64,000 bases of DNA from Timema cristinae (lineage: Eukaryota > Arthropoda > Insecta > Phasmatodea > Timematidae): positions 865,702-929,701 of the forward strand of contig JBCFYV010000935.1 in the NCBI GenBank assembly GCA_039000515.1, given 5' to 3'. Positions 23,216 through 35,150 of the stretch are shown piece after piece; position 1 is the first letter of the stretch; every line of letters begins with the position of its first letter. The translations under genes were made by a program, and so were the position numbers. The notes beneath the pieces were generated by a model. It saw only the letters and a list, made by a program, of their open reading frames with translations. It made no database searches and was not told where the DNA came from.

Positions 23216-24184
23216 AAACTCAATTTGTCGATTTATAGCTCAAGTTTTTAAACATTTACTACTTAAGTATTTAAGTACTATTTAAGTATTTATTTACTAT
23301 ATAAGTATTTTATATACATCTAACCTCACACAATAAACTATGTTTATATATCGCCCTGCAATGTATTAGCTTAAACAAACAAATAAAAGCCAAAGAAGTA
23401 GTAATATACCCAAACAAATTGCCTATGTCTGATCTGGGAGTGAGATAATTAGAACCCAAGGCTGACAACATGAAATGCCGAGATTTAAGTGAGAGAGCAT
23501 CTAAACTACCCAATACCCATAAATGAGGTTTAACCCCCAAAACAAGTAGCTATATATACATCATTATTTGTCAAGTCAAACACCCCTAAGATACAAATTT
23601 GGAACCAAATCGCTAGAGATGTTTTTGAAATATTTGGAATTCTAAAAAATTACTCATCAATAAAGTACCCTTATTGAAGGTGTAGGGTAAATTTATGAAA
23701 AAATATTAGTTTTGTGGTATATCTCTATGAAATCAAAATATGAAATTTAAACAAATTTCATCAAACCGTTTATGACTCATGGCCAGAGAGAGACAAACAT
23801 GGGGACGGAGAGAATTATAAAATCTAGTTTTTTGGGTTTATGTTCACATATAACGTGAACATTTGTCATGGGATCGATTTTTTCCCGATCACAATAATTT
23901 ATCATCATATGATAAATTAAAAAGAAGGGGAATTTAAATTATCATAATTAGTTACGTATTGTTATTTTTAAAGGAACAATATTTAAACTAAACTAACAAA
24001 CTATTTTTCTTCAGTACATTTTTAATGCTATTTATTGGCCAATTTTTGATCCATAAAGGACACGTAAATTGAATTGGTTTATCCTTTATTGATTATTCAT
24101 ATTTATAAACTATGATATTTTATAATTTATTGTAATACTACCTTTGTATAAAGACGAGTATTAAAGGTAGGATTTTGGTGGAGT
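23216..24184. other. AT-rich stretch with a probable decayed transposon end
   Basis: CCGTTTATGACTCATGGCCA GAGAGAGACAAACATGGGGA C at about 23767-23805, followed by GAATTATAAAATCTAG, resembles a sequence often found at the 3' end of arthropod transposons. A palindrome TGTTCACATATAACGTGAACA lies at about 23841, and ATTTATCATCATATGATAAAT at about 23898. No gene is recognised. Confidence 0.3.
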
Positions 24185-24537
24185 TTGAAAACATTAACAA
24201 TATATTACAAAACAATAATCTACATTTACTTGTCATTTAAAAAAATAATTTTATTTGTAATATCCTTGTTAAAATTCATCATATTATTAATATCCTTGTT
24301 TGTTGAGTATATTTTAGCACAGTTGACGCCATTTATGTTTGTGTTAGCTATTGTACATTGTAAGAGACTCAATCCATCATTGGTATTCACTTTGTTGGTT
24401 GTTATTGTTGTACTTTATTATGGTAAGTCCAGGTCTTACATTGTTGCCTTACCAGGAATCCCAACACTTTCCCCAGTGTTTTCGAGACTTAAGTTTCTTC
24501 GTGATCTTCAGCATATTTTAGTTTATCCTAGCTAGCC
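24185..24537 (+). pseudogene. Possible cytochrome P450 N-terminal fragment
   Basis: A 116-codon open frame ends at a stop near 24535. Its C-terminal half has the layout of a microsomal P450 N-terminus: a hydrophobic anchor (SLVFTLLVVIVVLYY), a short basic stretch (GKSRS), then a proline-containing hinge (ALPGIPTLSPVF) and RLKFLRDLQHIL. Microsomal P450s use such an anchor and an IPGP-like hinge before the catalytic domain in the endoplasmic reticulum membrane. The N-terminal half is simply AT-rich and hydrophobic. The frame stops right after the hinge, and no haem-binding or other P450 motif was found downstream, so this would be a dead fragment or a lone exon. GTAAGT lies inside the frame at about 24421. 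Chance resemblance in AT-rich sequence is quite possible. Confidence 0.3.
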
Positions 24538-24719
24538 CATGTGCCCACCACTTGGTTGGTTGCTATTAATTTTACCTCCCTACATATATATGTTTATATT
24601 ATATATCTATTAAAATATCTATATATATATATATATGCCATACTAATATACTTGTACATATATATAAATATATATTATGTTTGTAAATATATGTAGTCTA
24701 TATCAATTCACATACACGT

Positions 24720-24935
24720 GTATGTGCATCGGGGAATACTATCCATCCGAGTAGTTCGGATTGAACAACATAATTAGTGAAGGGTTGATAAAGGCAGAAA
24801 CTAGATGAGATCTGCCCGTATTTGCTTGCGTGGAGAGTGAGAAACTGTTGAGGTAGAAACACCTGAGTAGTCACTGCTGATAATTGAACCTCGACCTTCG
24901 CGTCTCTGTTCAACCAATAAAGACGAGCCTCAGGC
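24720..24935 (-). mobile_element. SINE family B-like, diverged
   Basis: The body piece TTTGCTTGCGTGGAGAGTGA G and a B-box complement TAATTGAACCTCGACCTTCG are visible, with a head-like end near 24930. The upstream 24580-24690 is a TATA-repeat stretch. Confidence 0.45.
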
Positions 24936-25337
24936 TTCAGTTTGTGTTCTCACTGATGTGGGTTCCATTTGGTCTCAGTTTTGTGATCAGTCATTTTCTA
25001 TGAGATATGGTCTCTGATAGTTTCCAATACGGGATTGTATCTTTTCACTAAGGAGTAAATTTATGTTTTGGGAGTTTTACTAATGTTACTCCTCTTAATA
25101 TTAAATTCGTGGCTTGAGAGTTTTGTTAATGTGCCCCTCTTAATATTAAATTTGTGTAAATCTCAAATAGATTCCTAAACAGTCAACCAATGTATTAAAT
25201 AAAGGGTAATTTTGTCAAGGGGAAAAAACAATTATTACAGGGTCAGTCATAAGTAAGCTGGTTCTGACACGATAGTGACGTCTTAGACTATTCGTTCACT
25301 GAGGCGAGTCACTTAATTGTTCTACTTTATTCTTTCT

Positions 25338-25567
25338 TAGAACCACGTCTTACTACCCATTTGGGCTATACGCTTACGTACTAATTTTGCTAATGGCTTA
25401 GGGATGAGGGAGTTTATATTATAGGAAGTGTACTCACATTTGCATGGAGGTAGATTGAAAAACCATTTAAGAAAAACTATCCTAAGTCCACCTGACCAAG
25501 ACTCTAAACTCAATCTCTCTGTTCTCGACAGTCTAGTTTGGACCAAACAGCCACCGAGACGCGTCAC
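25338..25567 (-). mobile_element. SINE family B
   Basis: The shared 3' tail is at the left (CACGTCTTACTACCCATTTG GGCTATACGC), then the body GTGTACTCACATTTGCATGG AGG and a head near 25510-25567. It is arranged in tandem with the next copy in the same orientation. Confidence 0.75.
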
Positions 25568-25597
25568 TTCTTCTTTGTTATAGTTATTCTATCTCTA

Positions 25598-25845
25598 AGC
25601 GCCGAGTCTTAACTACCTTTTGGGTTTTACGCTTAAGTACAAGTTACACTAATAGATTAGGAATTGGGAAGTTTGAAGCTAGAGGTAATTAACCCACATT
25701 TGCGTGGAGAGAGAGTGGAAAACCATTTAGTAAAAACCCCCTCCAGCTCACCCGACCGAGATTCGTACCTCAATCTCCCCGTCCTGGGTAGTCTAGCTCA
25801 ACACGACTAGTGCGTGAGACAGATACGCCACCGAGCCGGGTTGTT
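25598..25845 (-). mobile_element. SINE family B
   Basis: The tail GCCGAGTCTTAACTACC at the left, the body CCCACATTTGCGTGGAGAGA, the B-box complement GAGATTCGTACCTCAATC near 25757, and the head end GCCACCGAGCCGGGTT near 25828-25843. The whole length is recognisable. Confidence 0.8.
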
Positions 25846-26104
25846 TTAGTAACGAACAAAAAAGTTAATTGGCGCCATTGTATATCTATATGAAGTTTGT
25901 TATATATCCTATGTCGTGTGTGTTTTCGAGAGCCCTTCGGGGCTAGTGTCAACTGTTTGTTTCTTTATGTTTTTATATATATATGTTTATGTAATAATAA
26001 AATAAAGCTCTTACAAAAAAACAAAAGTTATCTCCCGCATTTGCAATATTTATTTTCTAAGAGCTGTGAGGATATATATTCCTCCTTAAAATGGCCTAAC
26101 AGGT

Positions 26105-27328
26105 AGCTCTTGGTTGTAACCAGGGTAGTTAGATACGAGTGTCCCGTCCTCGAGCTCTTGGTTGCAGCCAGGGTAGTTAGATACGAGTGTCACGTTCTCG
26201 AGCTCTTGGTTGTAGCCAGGGTAGTTAGATACGAGTGTCACGTCCTCGAGCTCTTGGTTGCAGCCAGGGTAGTTAGATGCGAGTGTCACGTCCTCGAGCT
26301 CTTGGTTGTAGCCAGGGTAGTTAGATACTAGTGTCACGTCCTCGAGCTCTTGGTTGCAGCAGGGTAGTTGATACGATGTCACGTTCTCGAGCTTGGTGTA
26401 GCCAGGTAGTTAGATACGAGTGTCACGTCCTCGAGCTCTTGGTTGCAGCCAGGGTAGTTAGATGCGAGTGTCCCGTCCTCGAGCTCTTGGTTAGCCAGGG
26501 TAGTTAGATGCGAGTGTCACGTCCTCGAGCTCTTGGTTGTAGCCAGGGTAGTTAGATGCGAGTGTCACGTCCTCGAGCTCCTGGTTGTAGCCAGGGTAGT
26601 TAGATGCGAGTGTCACGTCCTCGAGCTCTTGGTTGTAGCCAGGGTAGTTAGATACGAGTGTCACATCCTCGAGCTCCTGGTTGTAGCCAGGGTAGTTAGA
26701 TGCGAGTGTCACGTCCTCGAGCTCTTGGTTGTAGCCAGGGTAGTTAGATGCGAGTGTCACGTCCTCGAGCTCTTGGTTGAGCCAGGGTAGTTAGTTACGA
26801 GTGTCACGTCCTCGAGCTCTTGGTTGTAGCCAGGGTAGTTAGATGCGAGTGTCACGTCCTCGGATCTTGGTTGTAACCAGGGTAGTTAGATGGAGTAGTC
26901 ACGTCCTCGAGCTCTTGGTTGTAGCCAGGGTAGTTAGATACGAGTATCACGTCCTCGAGCTCTTGGTTGTAGCCAGGGTAGTTAGATGCGAGTGTCACGT
27001 CCTCGAGCTCCTGGTTGTAGCCAGGGTAGTTAGATGCGAGTGTCACGTCCTCGAGCTCTTGGTTGTAGCCAGGGTAGTTAGATCGAGTGTCACATCCTCG
27101 AGCTCTTGGTTGTAGCCAGGGTAGTTAGATGCGAGTGTCACGTCCTCGAGCTCTTGGTTGTAGCCAGGGTAGTTAGATGCGAGTGTCACGTCCTCGAGCT
27201 CTTGGTTGTAGCCAGGGTAGTTAGATCGAGTGTGTTCATCGTTCCTCGAGCTCACTCTTGGTTGTAGCCAGGGTAGTTAGATGCGAGTGTCACGTCCTCG
27301 AGCTCTTGGTTGTAGCCAGGGTGTTTGC
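26105..27328. repeat. 48-bp minisatellite, open in several frames
   Basis: The unit GAGCTCTTGGTTGTAGCCAG GGTAGTTAGATGCGAGTGTC ACGTCCTC is 48 bases and repeats about 25 times. Because 48 is a multiple of three and the unit lacks stops in some frames, long repetitive frames appear on both strands, for example a 16-residue repeat LEDVTLASNYPGYNQE on the minus strand. These frames break at single-base losses (about 26360-26410, 27083, 27230). There is no start context or flanking coding sequence, so I treat it as non-coding. Confidence 0.95.
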
Positions 27329-27329
27329 T

Positions 27330-27914
27330 CTAAGATGATTCACAACTACATTCTTCAACAGAAGTTCAAAAACTAGCTGAGGATGGGAAATATACCCGAA
27401 GTTCTGGTTGCATGAGCCAAAGCGTCAAATTAACTTCTTTTTTGATTTGGTAATGATGGAGAAGTCAGAGTTTTGATCCAGGCTGTGAGAACTTAACTGA
27501 GATCATATAAATATTATCTCCCTCTCCCTCGAAGCAAATGAAGATTCACTTTCTATCAATTCTAACTCCCTCATCTTTGTGGCATATGTGTAAATATTTT
27601 GATAGCATGAAAGGGTAGTAAGACAATAAGCAAGGTGGTGGAATGAAGGAAGTGCGCTACTGGTAATCTTGCTCGGATGTCACTTATGATAGATATTAAT
27701 TAACATTGATAAAATAACACTTATAATAATTACTGTTGTATACTACATCTATAAAAACAAGGCTTGGAGGAATTTGTTTTTTAAGTTATCAAGGATTCTC
27801 CTGGAAGAGGATCGAAAACCTCATTTTGGTTTTGATCGAATCCATACCCATAAGTCCACATGATTGGCTAATGATTGTGCACCAACATAGTTAATTTATG
27901 TTTATTATTTACAT
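27330..27914. other. Unassigned stretch after the 48-bp array
   Basis: No gene is recognised. 27440-27560 has SINE-like words (GTCAGAGTTTTGATCCAGGC, CTCCCTCTCCCTCG) that could be a decayed copy. Confidence 0.35.
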
Positions 27915-28225
27915 ACGTAGATAATAAACTACTCCAAATACTCCAGGGCAGCATCCCACAAGCAAGCTAGATCTACCAAGAGGCTGCCGTATTTGGGCAA
28001 AATTAGTGCCAACATTTGCGGATAGAGGGTGTAATGTTGTCAGCACAATGAACCCTCCAGCCATTAATATCGTTTTATACACAGGAGTCGCTACTTCTTT
28101 ATTCAAGTAACTCCTAATTTGTACTCACGAGGCTGAGTTAGCCCCGTTCCAATTCCAGAAAATCTGGAAGCGCCAGAAATCTAACCCGAGACCTCTGTAT
28201 CTATAGCCAGAGGTGGTCAATTACA
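27915..28225 (-). mobile_element. tRNA-headed SINE, family C, copy 3
   Basis: This matches 3885-4187 in the same order: GTTGTCAGCACAATGAACCC TCC, then TTCAAGTAACTCCTAATTTG, then CACGAGGCTGAGTTAG. The right end (ACCCGAGACCTCTGTATCTA TAGCC) is the satellite-like head. Confidence 0.6.
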
Positions 28226-28239
28226 CACTACAGCTACTT

Positions 28240-28780
28240 ATTTTATTGCGTGATTCACTTGGTAGAAATACGAACATAACTTTTAAATTCCAGAAAATAG
28301 CTATGTTCAGCTACTAAAAATGTAACTCTTTTATTAAGCACAACTATTCCAGGGACTTTTGAAAAAATTTCTTTTAGGCCAATTTTACAAAGCAGTTAAT
28401 AACCCAGCATTATAATATTTTACATTCTGAAAATAAATTACTAAGCAATATGAAACTAGGCCCAAAACATCCCAACGCAATAAAATTATAATTGAATAAT
28501 AGCTAATAAATATATTTGATAAAACAAACATAAAACTAATAAAATAATACTATTAATATTATCATCACCATGTATATAATATTCTATATACATGATAACC
28601 AAAGAAGAAATAAATAAAACAAATTTTATAAAAACTATTGACATCCAATCAATTACTAAAGTTATTACAATAGAACATGAACTAAAATTATTAATTCACA
28701 TTTGATCAAATAAGCTAGATCTCTAATTTAAGATAGATCTCTAAAATTAATCACGTGCAGACAGAACTTTAAGGCAGAGG
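28240..28780. other. AT-rich stretch without recognised features
   Basis: Nothing recognised beyond an AT-rich background. Confidence 0.4.
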
Positions 28781-28788
28781 CAGTTTTA

Positions 28789-28925
28789 TCATCGTTAGTC
28801 CATGATAGTCCAGGAAGCTGGTCGTCCCACGCACCGGGGCATGCGCGCGCCACTGGATGACTTCTGCGCACGCGTGGGACGACAACGGTGACGTCATCTC
28901 ACGTGGGCGGACTAGCCTACTTACT
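28789..28925. promoter_or_regulatory. CpG-rich island with inverted repeat, NRF1-like and CRE-like motifs
   Basis: GTCGTCCCACGC at about 28824 is answered by GCGTGGGACGAC at about 28872, a perfect 12-base inverted repeat. GCATGCGCGCGCC and CTGCGCACGCG lie between and inside the arms and resemble NRF1-type sites. TGACGTCA is at 28889-28896, and CACGTGGGCGG follows. The island stands alone in very AT-rich sequence. It could be a promoter or a transposon end. No first exon was identified beside it. Confidence 0.4.
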
Positions 28926-28929
28926 AGGT

Positions 28930-30937
28930 TACGTTATGAATAAATAGTGGATAAATTAAATTTGGGAGAATCTTTTTTCCCCTTCTTTTCATATTAAATG
29001 GCTTCCTGTGGCCTGTCAATCCACGCAGGTTTTTTTATATTTTTTCATGTTTGCCTTCTCGTAAAATTACCATATTTGACTGAAGGGCAAAACTTGAATT
29101 TTATTACAAGTAAATCAAATGTTTGACTGGGTTGATGCATTAGTGCACAGATAAGATAAAAAAAAACAGTTACAAAACTAGTTTTCTACTGTAAAAAAAA
29201 AGAAGGAAGAAACCAAAACTAGATCTGAAAATACCATTGTCGCTGTTCACTGTTTTGAGATCTATTTAGACGTGGTTTTAGAAATGCTCTATGGGTAAAC
29301 GTATCACTATTTACATGATAATTGAAACGAAGTTTTGTACTAACTCTAAGGGCGTAACATAGCAATGTGCTGCTTGTATAATACTCACACCACAGAGCCT
29401 GAAGGCTAAACATTAGTCCTTGAAAAATACTCTGAGGAGAAATTAAATTATTGTTGATGGAATTGAAACGAGTAGCTCGAAGTGTGTTGGAGCTATGGCC
29501 TATTTACTTGTGTATTTGAACTTTTTATTTTAACCATTCTAGCGTATTAATAGGATGTCTTAATTTTAGTAAATTGTTTAAGTTAGATAGTATAAGAAAT
29601 ACAATTTATAAAGATGCACCTTGTTTATTCTTATTCGTTAGCTCGCAACCATTTCTTCTTTGATTGGGTTTACAGAAATAAGGACAACACAGGTCTTATA
29701 GTTCCGGTATTTAGATTAATTAATACACTTTTTATGTCTTCTAAGTCCCTCTATTGTTTCTTTAGTTATATTGAGAATTCAAATTAATGAGGGAATCGTG
29801 ACTAAAACAAATGCGTAACTTCTGTAAATATATAATATAGTTACAATATCCCAGGGTTGATTATTGTGTGTGAAAAGTTTAGTTATAATTGTTCACTTTT
29901 GATATTTTAAAGATAGCTTTGATCCAATTTATCAAACATTTTCATGTATAACCTACATTTGTCATTAGAAAAGTTCATATTGATTTTATGTTAGCACTAT
30001 TTGACCCAAACTAAACAACTCCCGTTGATAAGTTTAGTTTGATGGTTTATCTCTTGTTTAGTGTCAAATATGAATAAATAATTGTTTATTCAATGTTTAC
30101 ATATTCCTTTTAACGGCATGAAATGGTAACATAGAAGAAAATACAAATTAAAGGCCAAAGCTAACTAATTTTATTAATAATTATTATACCCAAACACTCA
30201 CATAGCAAGATCACTAGTTTTTGATATTGTAATATATACTCTCTTGAGATACGCATATTACAAATATATTAAAATATGTACAACTTTATTAAAGCTTTCT
30301 CTCTTAGATTGCGGATTCAAAAATCAATTATTTGTTTAAACAAAACAAGGTTGTTACATCTCATGGAAAATAATATTAATTCGCTCTAATTAATATTTTG
30401 TTCATTTTTAGGTAATTCACAGTAAGTAGCATTTACTTTGAGTCAAAGTAGTCATGATTACAGTAATATTAATTCTTTTCACTGTAAACTAAAGCAACTA
30501 TCAAATTTATCAGTGATTTAACACATTCTCGATGTATATTTATAAACGAAGCAATCGTTACATTTCTTAAAACTAACCAGAACTATATAGGCCTACTGAT
30601 TAATTTATGTATAATCTTTCTTAGAAATACATTAAAGTTGGAATTTTATTATATAAATTTACTTTCAAAAAGTAAAAATATTGTTCAACAAATATAAATA
30701 AGTAGAGAGAGCAAATAGTGAAATTTGAGTTTAAAGATTAATTAATATTTTAATTTGCTAATATATTATTAGTTTTATTTTATATGAATCGATATTATCC
30801 ATCAAGATTGACGTAAGAATAAAGGAAAATGTTTATTAACTTTTGTAACTAAAAAACTACCTGGGTCCTGGTCGTACCGATTATGCACAATATTAAGTTG
30901 GGACGGTAGGGGACGCCAGAAAGTGTATGTGTTTTTG
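28930..30937. other. AT-rich stretch without recognised features
   Basis: Two kilobases without recognisable genes, SINEs or arrays. The small frame at 29219-29413 has no family signature. Confidence 0.4.
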
Positions 30938-31220
30938 CAGTTTTTGTATCAAAGCATTTTTTGGCCAAATTAAATTAAATACTGCTTCAGTACAAACATA
31001 GAGTTTAATTTTATTCACATGTTGATATCAACAGTTGCTGTCAGGAGTATAGTGGCATTAGACTAGCAACTTTTGTTTAATGTAGATAGAAATTTGTCAT
31101 AAAATTCCAGGACACTCTCTAAAGATATTCAACAAATGATGAGATCATCATGTGAAGAAAATTAAACTATTTGTTTCTACTGGAACTATATTTGATTTAA
31201 TTTGGCAAAAAAAAATGTTT
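30938..31220. mobile_element. Fold-back MITE, copy 2
   Basis: The left arm (GCATTTTTTGGCCAAATTAA, ATAGAGTTTAATTTTATTCA) and right arm (GAAAATTAAACTATTTG, TTTGGCAAAAAAAAATG) are inverted counterparts. The centre keeps TTCCAGGACACTCTCTAAAG ATATTCAACA, as in the copy at 35898. The arms have diverged. Confidence 0.6.
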
Positions 31221-31224
31221 TATC

Positions 31225-33480
31225 ATGTTCTCTTGGTCGTCTATACTCTGTTTTGTCTGCGTTAGTGCACATTCCATCCACCCTGAAAGGTGTCAGCCCT
31301 AGTTTGATGAGTTACACTTTGACCCTATTTTATAAACCATACCATGGTGGAACATCATCAGGTATACTTACTATCTTAAAGAGTAAATGATGGAGATTAT
31401 TCATCCTAACTTGTCATATCACGTTTATGGACAGTTAAACTCAGGAGTTAATACAGCATATCTTCTCTTAAACCTCTTGCATGAAGTTGGTTTACTCAGA
31501 GTTAAGTAATCATATCTTTCCTTAATGTGCTTAGTGTGTATTGTATGTATTATAGACTTATATACTCAGATTTGAGTGATCATATTTTTCATTAATTTTT
31601 CCCTCATAGCTTATAGCCATACATAAAATTGAGTTAGACATTGTCTTGTTCATTATTTGAATTTAATGAATTAAATCAACAACATACTTTATTCTTCACG
31701 TGTTTTTAAGATTAATTATTACGTTATTTGCTCTCCATTTAATCCTTTAAATCTATTAAATACAGAAAGATAGATCTAAAATGTATCAACAACATACCCT
31801 ATATATTGATTGTAAAGGTTTACAACGCTAAAAATTATAATTGCCAAACAACACTGATTTTCATTGAGTTAGGTATATATTCGAAAATAATTGTGTAACA
31901 TTTTGTACATAACATTTTTTAAAACATGTTACGAGGCCAGGTCAGCATGTGCAGAAATAATTTTTTTTTAACCTTACACCAAACATGTTTTGCAGTCGCT
32001 GACTATGACGCACATTTTTCTTTAGTGAAAATATTTCACCTCGCCTCGCCTACCACTATCTAGCCCAAGACCGGACGTGACGTCACGAAACATGGGGCGT
32101 CAAATATGTTGTGAAGATGTGTAGAACCAGCTAAGTTAGGCGAACTTTAAGCCGGTAATTAATTCCAGTATCCATAAATGATGTGCTTATCCTTCATAAT
32201 GTATTTTCATCATTTATCAACATAAATGACATTGCAGTTTTATTTTTTAATTTTTCCTTCCTAAATGTTAATTGGTATGATATGGCCGGGAGTGCAGAGA
32301 TGATTTACAGACCTTTAGAAATCCTGCGTTATTTAAGAAGTTGTTTGTTATTTATAATATCTTCATGCCTAAATAGAATTGATATGCACCATTTGACTTA
32401 TATGTGATTAAAGCACATTTTATGCTTCATAACTAAAATACGTTATATTAAAAAAAGAAACTAGCTCATTTTAAAATATATTTCGAGTGAAATATCAATG
32501 GTATTTGATTTAAGTAAATTGTTAGAGACATAGGCAGATAGTTGGAATATCATCGCAAACAACTTTTAGAAATAAATTATTTTGTTTTTACATTCAACAT
32601 TATAACATTTCATTACATTATTAGTATTGTTTCATTGATATTATTTATGAAAAATTTAAGGCCCTACTATTAATCAATTACAGTAAAGTCCCACGAGCCA
32701 GAAACCCAGTAGTACCAAATATCCCATAGTCCAATAACAATTTTATTAACAAGGGGAGGATGGAGGGGGTGGGACGAGCAAAGTTAAATAAAATATATTT
32801 TCCTAACAAATTCAAATCCAATATAAATTGAAACAATGACAATAAATAATTGATTTTTAAATTATGTAAACAACAACAAAATTTTTCCTGTAACTGAAAA
32901 TAATTACAGGAGGCATACCGTAAAGATGATTTATTTTAAATGTAAAAGTACAGCCATGTTAAGTTTGGTACACCAGTTAGATTAATATAAATTTTATAAA
33001 ATTCCATTCAAACTGTAATTTAAAATTTGTAAAAATCCTGTCTTCTGCTTTATCTGAATTCTCGATGATCCAATCACTTCTCGGTCCCAATTAGTTCAGA
33101 TTAATGAGACGCTTGTATAATTTTAATTTCAACGTTTCACTATTATAATTATTTCTTTATAAAATCAGCTGATAAAATCTCAACGTTAAGTATATCATTT
33201 AAAACAGGACATATAATCATCAAAATAAATTAGATTTGTTTTAAAAAGAGAATGTTTATATTACTTGTTTGTTTTAGTTAATATTCAGAACGAGAGAAAA
33301 TCATGTCAAAACTTTTAAAGAAACAATTTTTTAATTTAAATATATATATTCTTCAATATGTTTTTGTGGGCCCTGATTTGATAACTCCAGTCACACTCCC
33401 TTAAATACGGGCCTATGTGGATCTATATAATATAATTTGAGGAGATTTCACAGCATCAATTGAAAGAGCCCAAAGGCCCA
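31225..33480. other. AT-rich stretch with an isolated CRE palindrome
   Basis: No gene is recognised. GTGACGTCAC lies at 32077-32086 within a small GC-richer patch (32035-32110). Confidence 0.4.
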
Positions 33481-33499
33481 TATATATATATGTTTACCT

Positions 33500-33896
33500 A
33501 TTGTTCTCTTTGGGTGTGAAATGTGGCCTCTTACCTTACATATCGAAAACCAATTTAGGATGTTTGAAAACAAAGTGCTTAGGAAATATTTGGTCCAATT
33601 GGGATTATACTACTGGGGAGTGTAATAGGTTACACAATGATAAGTTACATACCTTGTACTCATCACAATACAATGTTAGGGTAATCAAGTCTCGTGAACT
33701 ACGGTTGGAAGAACATGCAGAGAAAATGGGAGATTCTAGAACCGTGTTTATGGTACTGACTGGCAAACCCAATGGGAAGATACCATTGGGAAGACTTAGA
33801 CGCATATGGGAGGATAACATTAGAATAGACATGAAAGAGATAGGGTGTAATGAGGTGGACTGGATAGAACTATCTGAAGGTAAGGATAGGGTGTAA
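33500..33896 (+). pseudogene. LINE reverse transcriptase C-terminal region, frameshifted
   Basis: With one frameshift near 33575, the plus strand reads VLFGCEMWPLTLHIENQF and MFENKVLRK, then WDYTTGECNRLHNDKLH, LYSSQYNVRVIKSRELRLEE, HAEKMGDSRTVFMVLTGKP, PLGRLRRIWEDNIRIDMKEI and VDWIELSEGKDR. This is the C-terminal block often seen after the polymerase domain of arthropod non-LTR retrotransposons, where VLYGCETW, LRRIFGP, HVARMG and GRPRRRWEDNI are the usual words. No polymerase motifs precede it, so the copy is 5'-truncated as is common for LINEs. It is interrupted by the array that follows and resumes at 35146. Confidence 0.85.
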
Positions 33897-35150
33897 TGAA
33901 GTGGACTGGATATAACTATCTAAAGGTAAGGATAGGGTGTAATGACATGGACTGGATATAACTATCTGAAGGTAAGGATAGGGTGTAATGACATGGACTG
34001 GATATAACTATCTAAAGGTAAGGATAGGGTGTAATGACATGGACTGGATATAACTATCTAAAGGTAAGGATAGGGTTTAATGACATGGACTGGATATAAC
34101 TATCTGAAGGTAAGGATAGGGTGTAATGACATGGACTGGATATAACTATCTGAAGGTAAGGATAGGGTGTAATGACATGGACTGGATATAACTAACTGAA
34201 GGTAAGGATAGGGTGTAATGAAGTGGACTGGATATAACTATCTGAAGGTAAGGATAGGTGTAATGACATGGACTGGATATAACTATCTGAAGGTAAGGAT
34301 AGGGTGTAATGACATGGACTGGATATAACTATCTGAAGGTAAGGATAGGGTGTAATGACATGGACTGGATATAACTATCTAAAGGTAAGGATAGGGTGTA
34401 ATGACATGGATTGGATATAACTATCTGAAGGTAAGGATAGGGTGTAATGACAATGACTGGATATAACTATCAGAAGGTAAGGATAGGGTGTAATGACATG
34501 GACTGGATATAACTATCTGAAGGTAAGGATAGGGTGTAATGACATGGACTGGATATAACTATCTGAAGGTAAGGATAGGGTGTAATGACATGGACTGGAT
34601 ATAACTATCTGAAGGTAAGGATAGGGTGTAATGACATGGACTGGATATAACTATCTGAAGGTAAGGATAGGGTGTAATGACATGGACTGGATATAACTAT
34701 CTGAAGGTAAGGATAGGGTATAATGACATGGACTGGATATAACTATCTGAAGGTAAGGATAGGGTGTAATGACATGGACTGGATATAACTATCTGAAGGT
34801 AAGGATAGGGTGTAATGACATGGACTGGATATAACTATCTGAAGGTAAGGATAGGGTGTAATGACATGGACTGGATATAACTATCTGAAGGTAAGGATAG
34901 GGTGTAATGAAGTGGACTGGATATAACTATCTGAAGGTAAGGATAGGGTGTAATCAAGTGGACTGGATATAACTATCTGAAGGTAAGGATAGGGTGTAAT
35001 GACATGGACTGGATATAACTATCTGAAGGTAAGGATAGGGTGTAATGACATGGACTGGATATAACAATGTGAAGGTAAGGATAGGGTGTAATGACATGGA
35101 CTGGATATAACTATCTGAAGGTAAGGATAGGGTATAATGACGAGGGCGGG
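33839..35150. repeat. 46-bp minisatellite grown inside a LINE coding sequence
   Basis: The unit GGTAAGGATAGGGTGTAATG ACATGGACTGGATATAACTA TCTGAA repeats about 28 times with a period of 46. The first unit is the LINE coding stretch for IGCNEVDWIELSEGKDR at 33839-33890. The later units are tandem copies of it with GAACT changed to TAACT, which adds stops. GATAGGG occurs at both ends of the founder segment, giving the homology needed for slippage or unequal exchange. Confidence 0.95.

Noticed and set aside
26086..27255. Repeat proteins on both strands in the 48-bp array
   Set aside because: No start context, no flanking exons, frames broken by unit indels, and both strands equally open.
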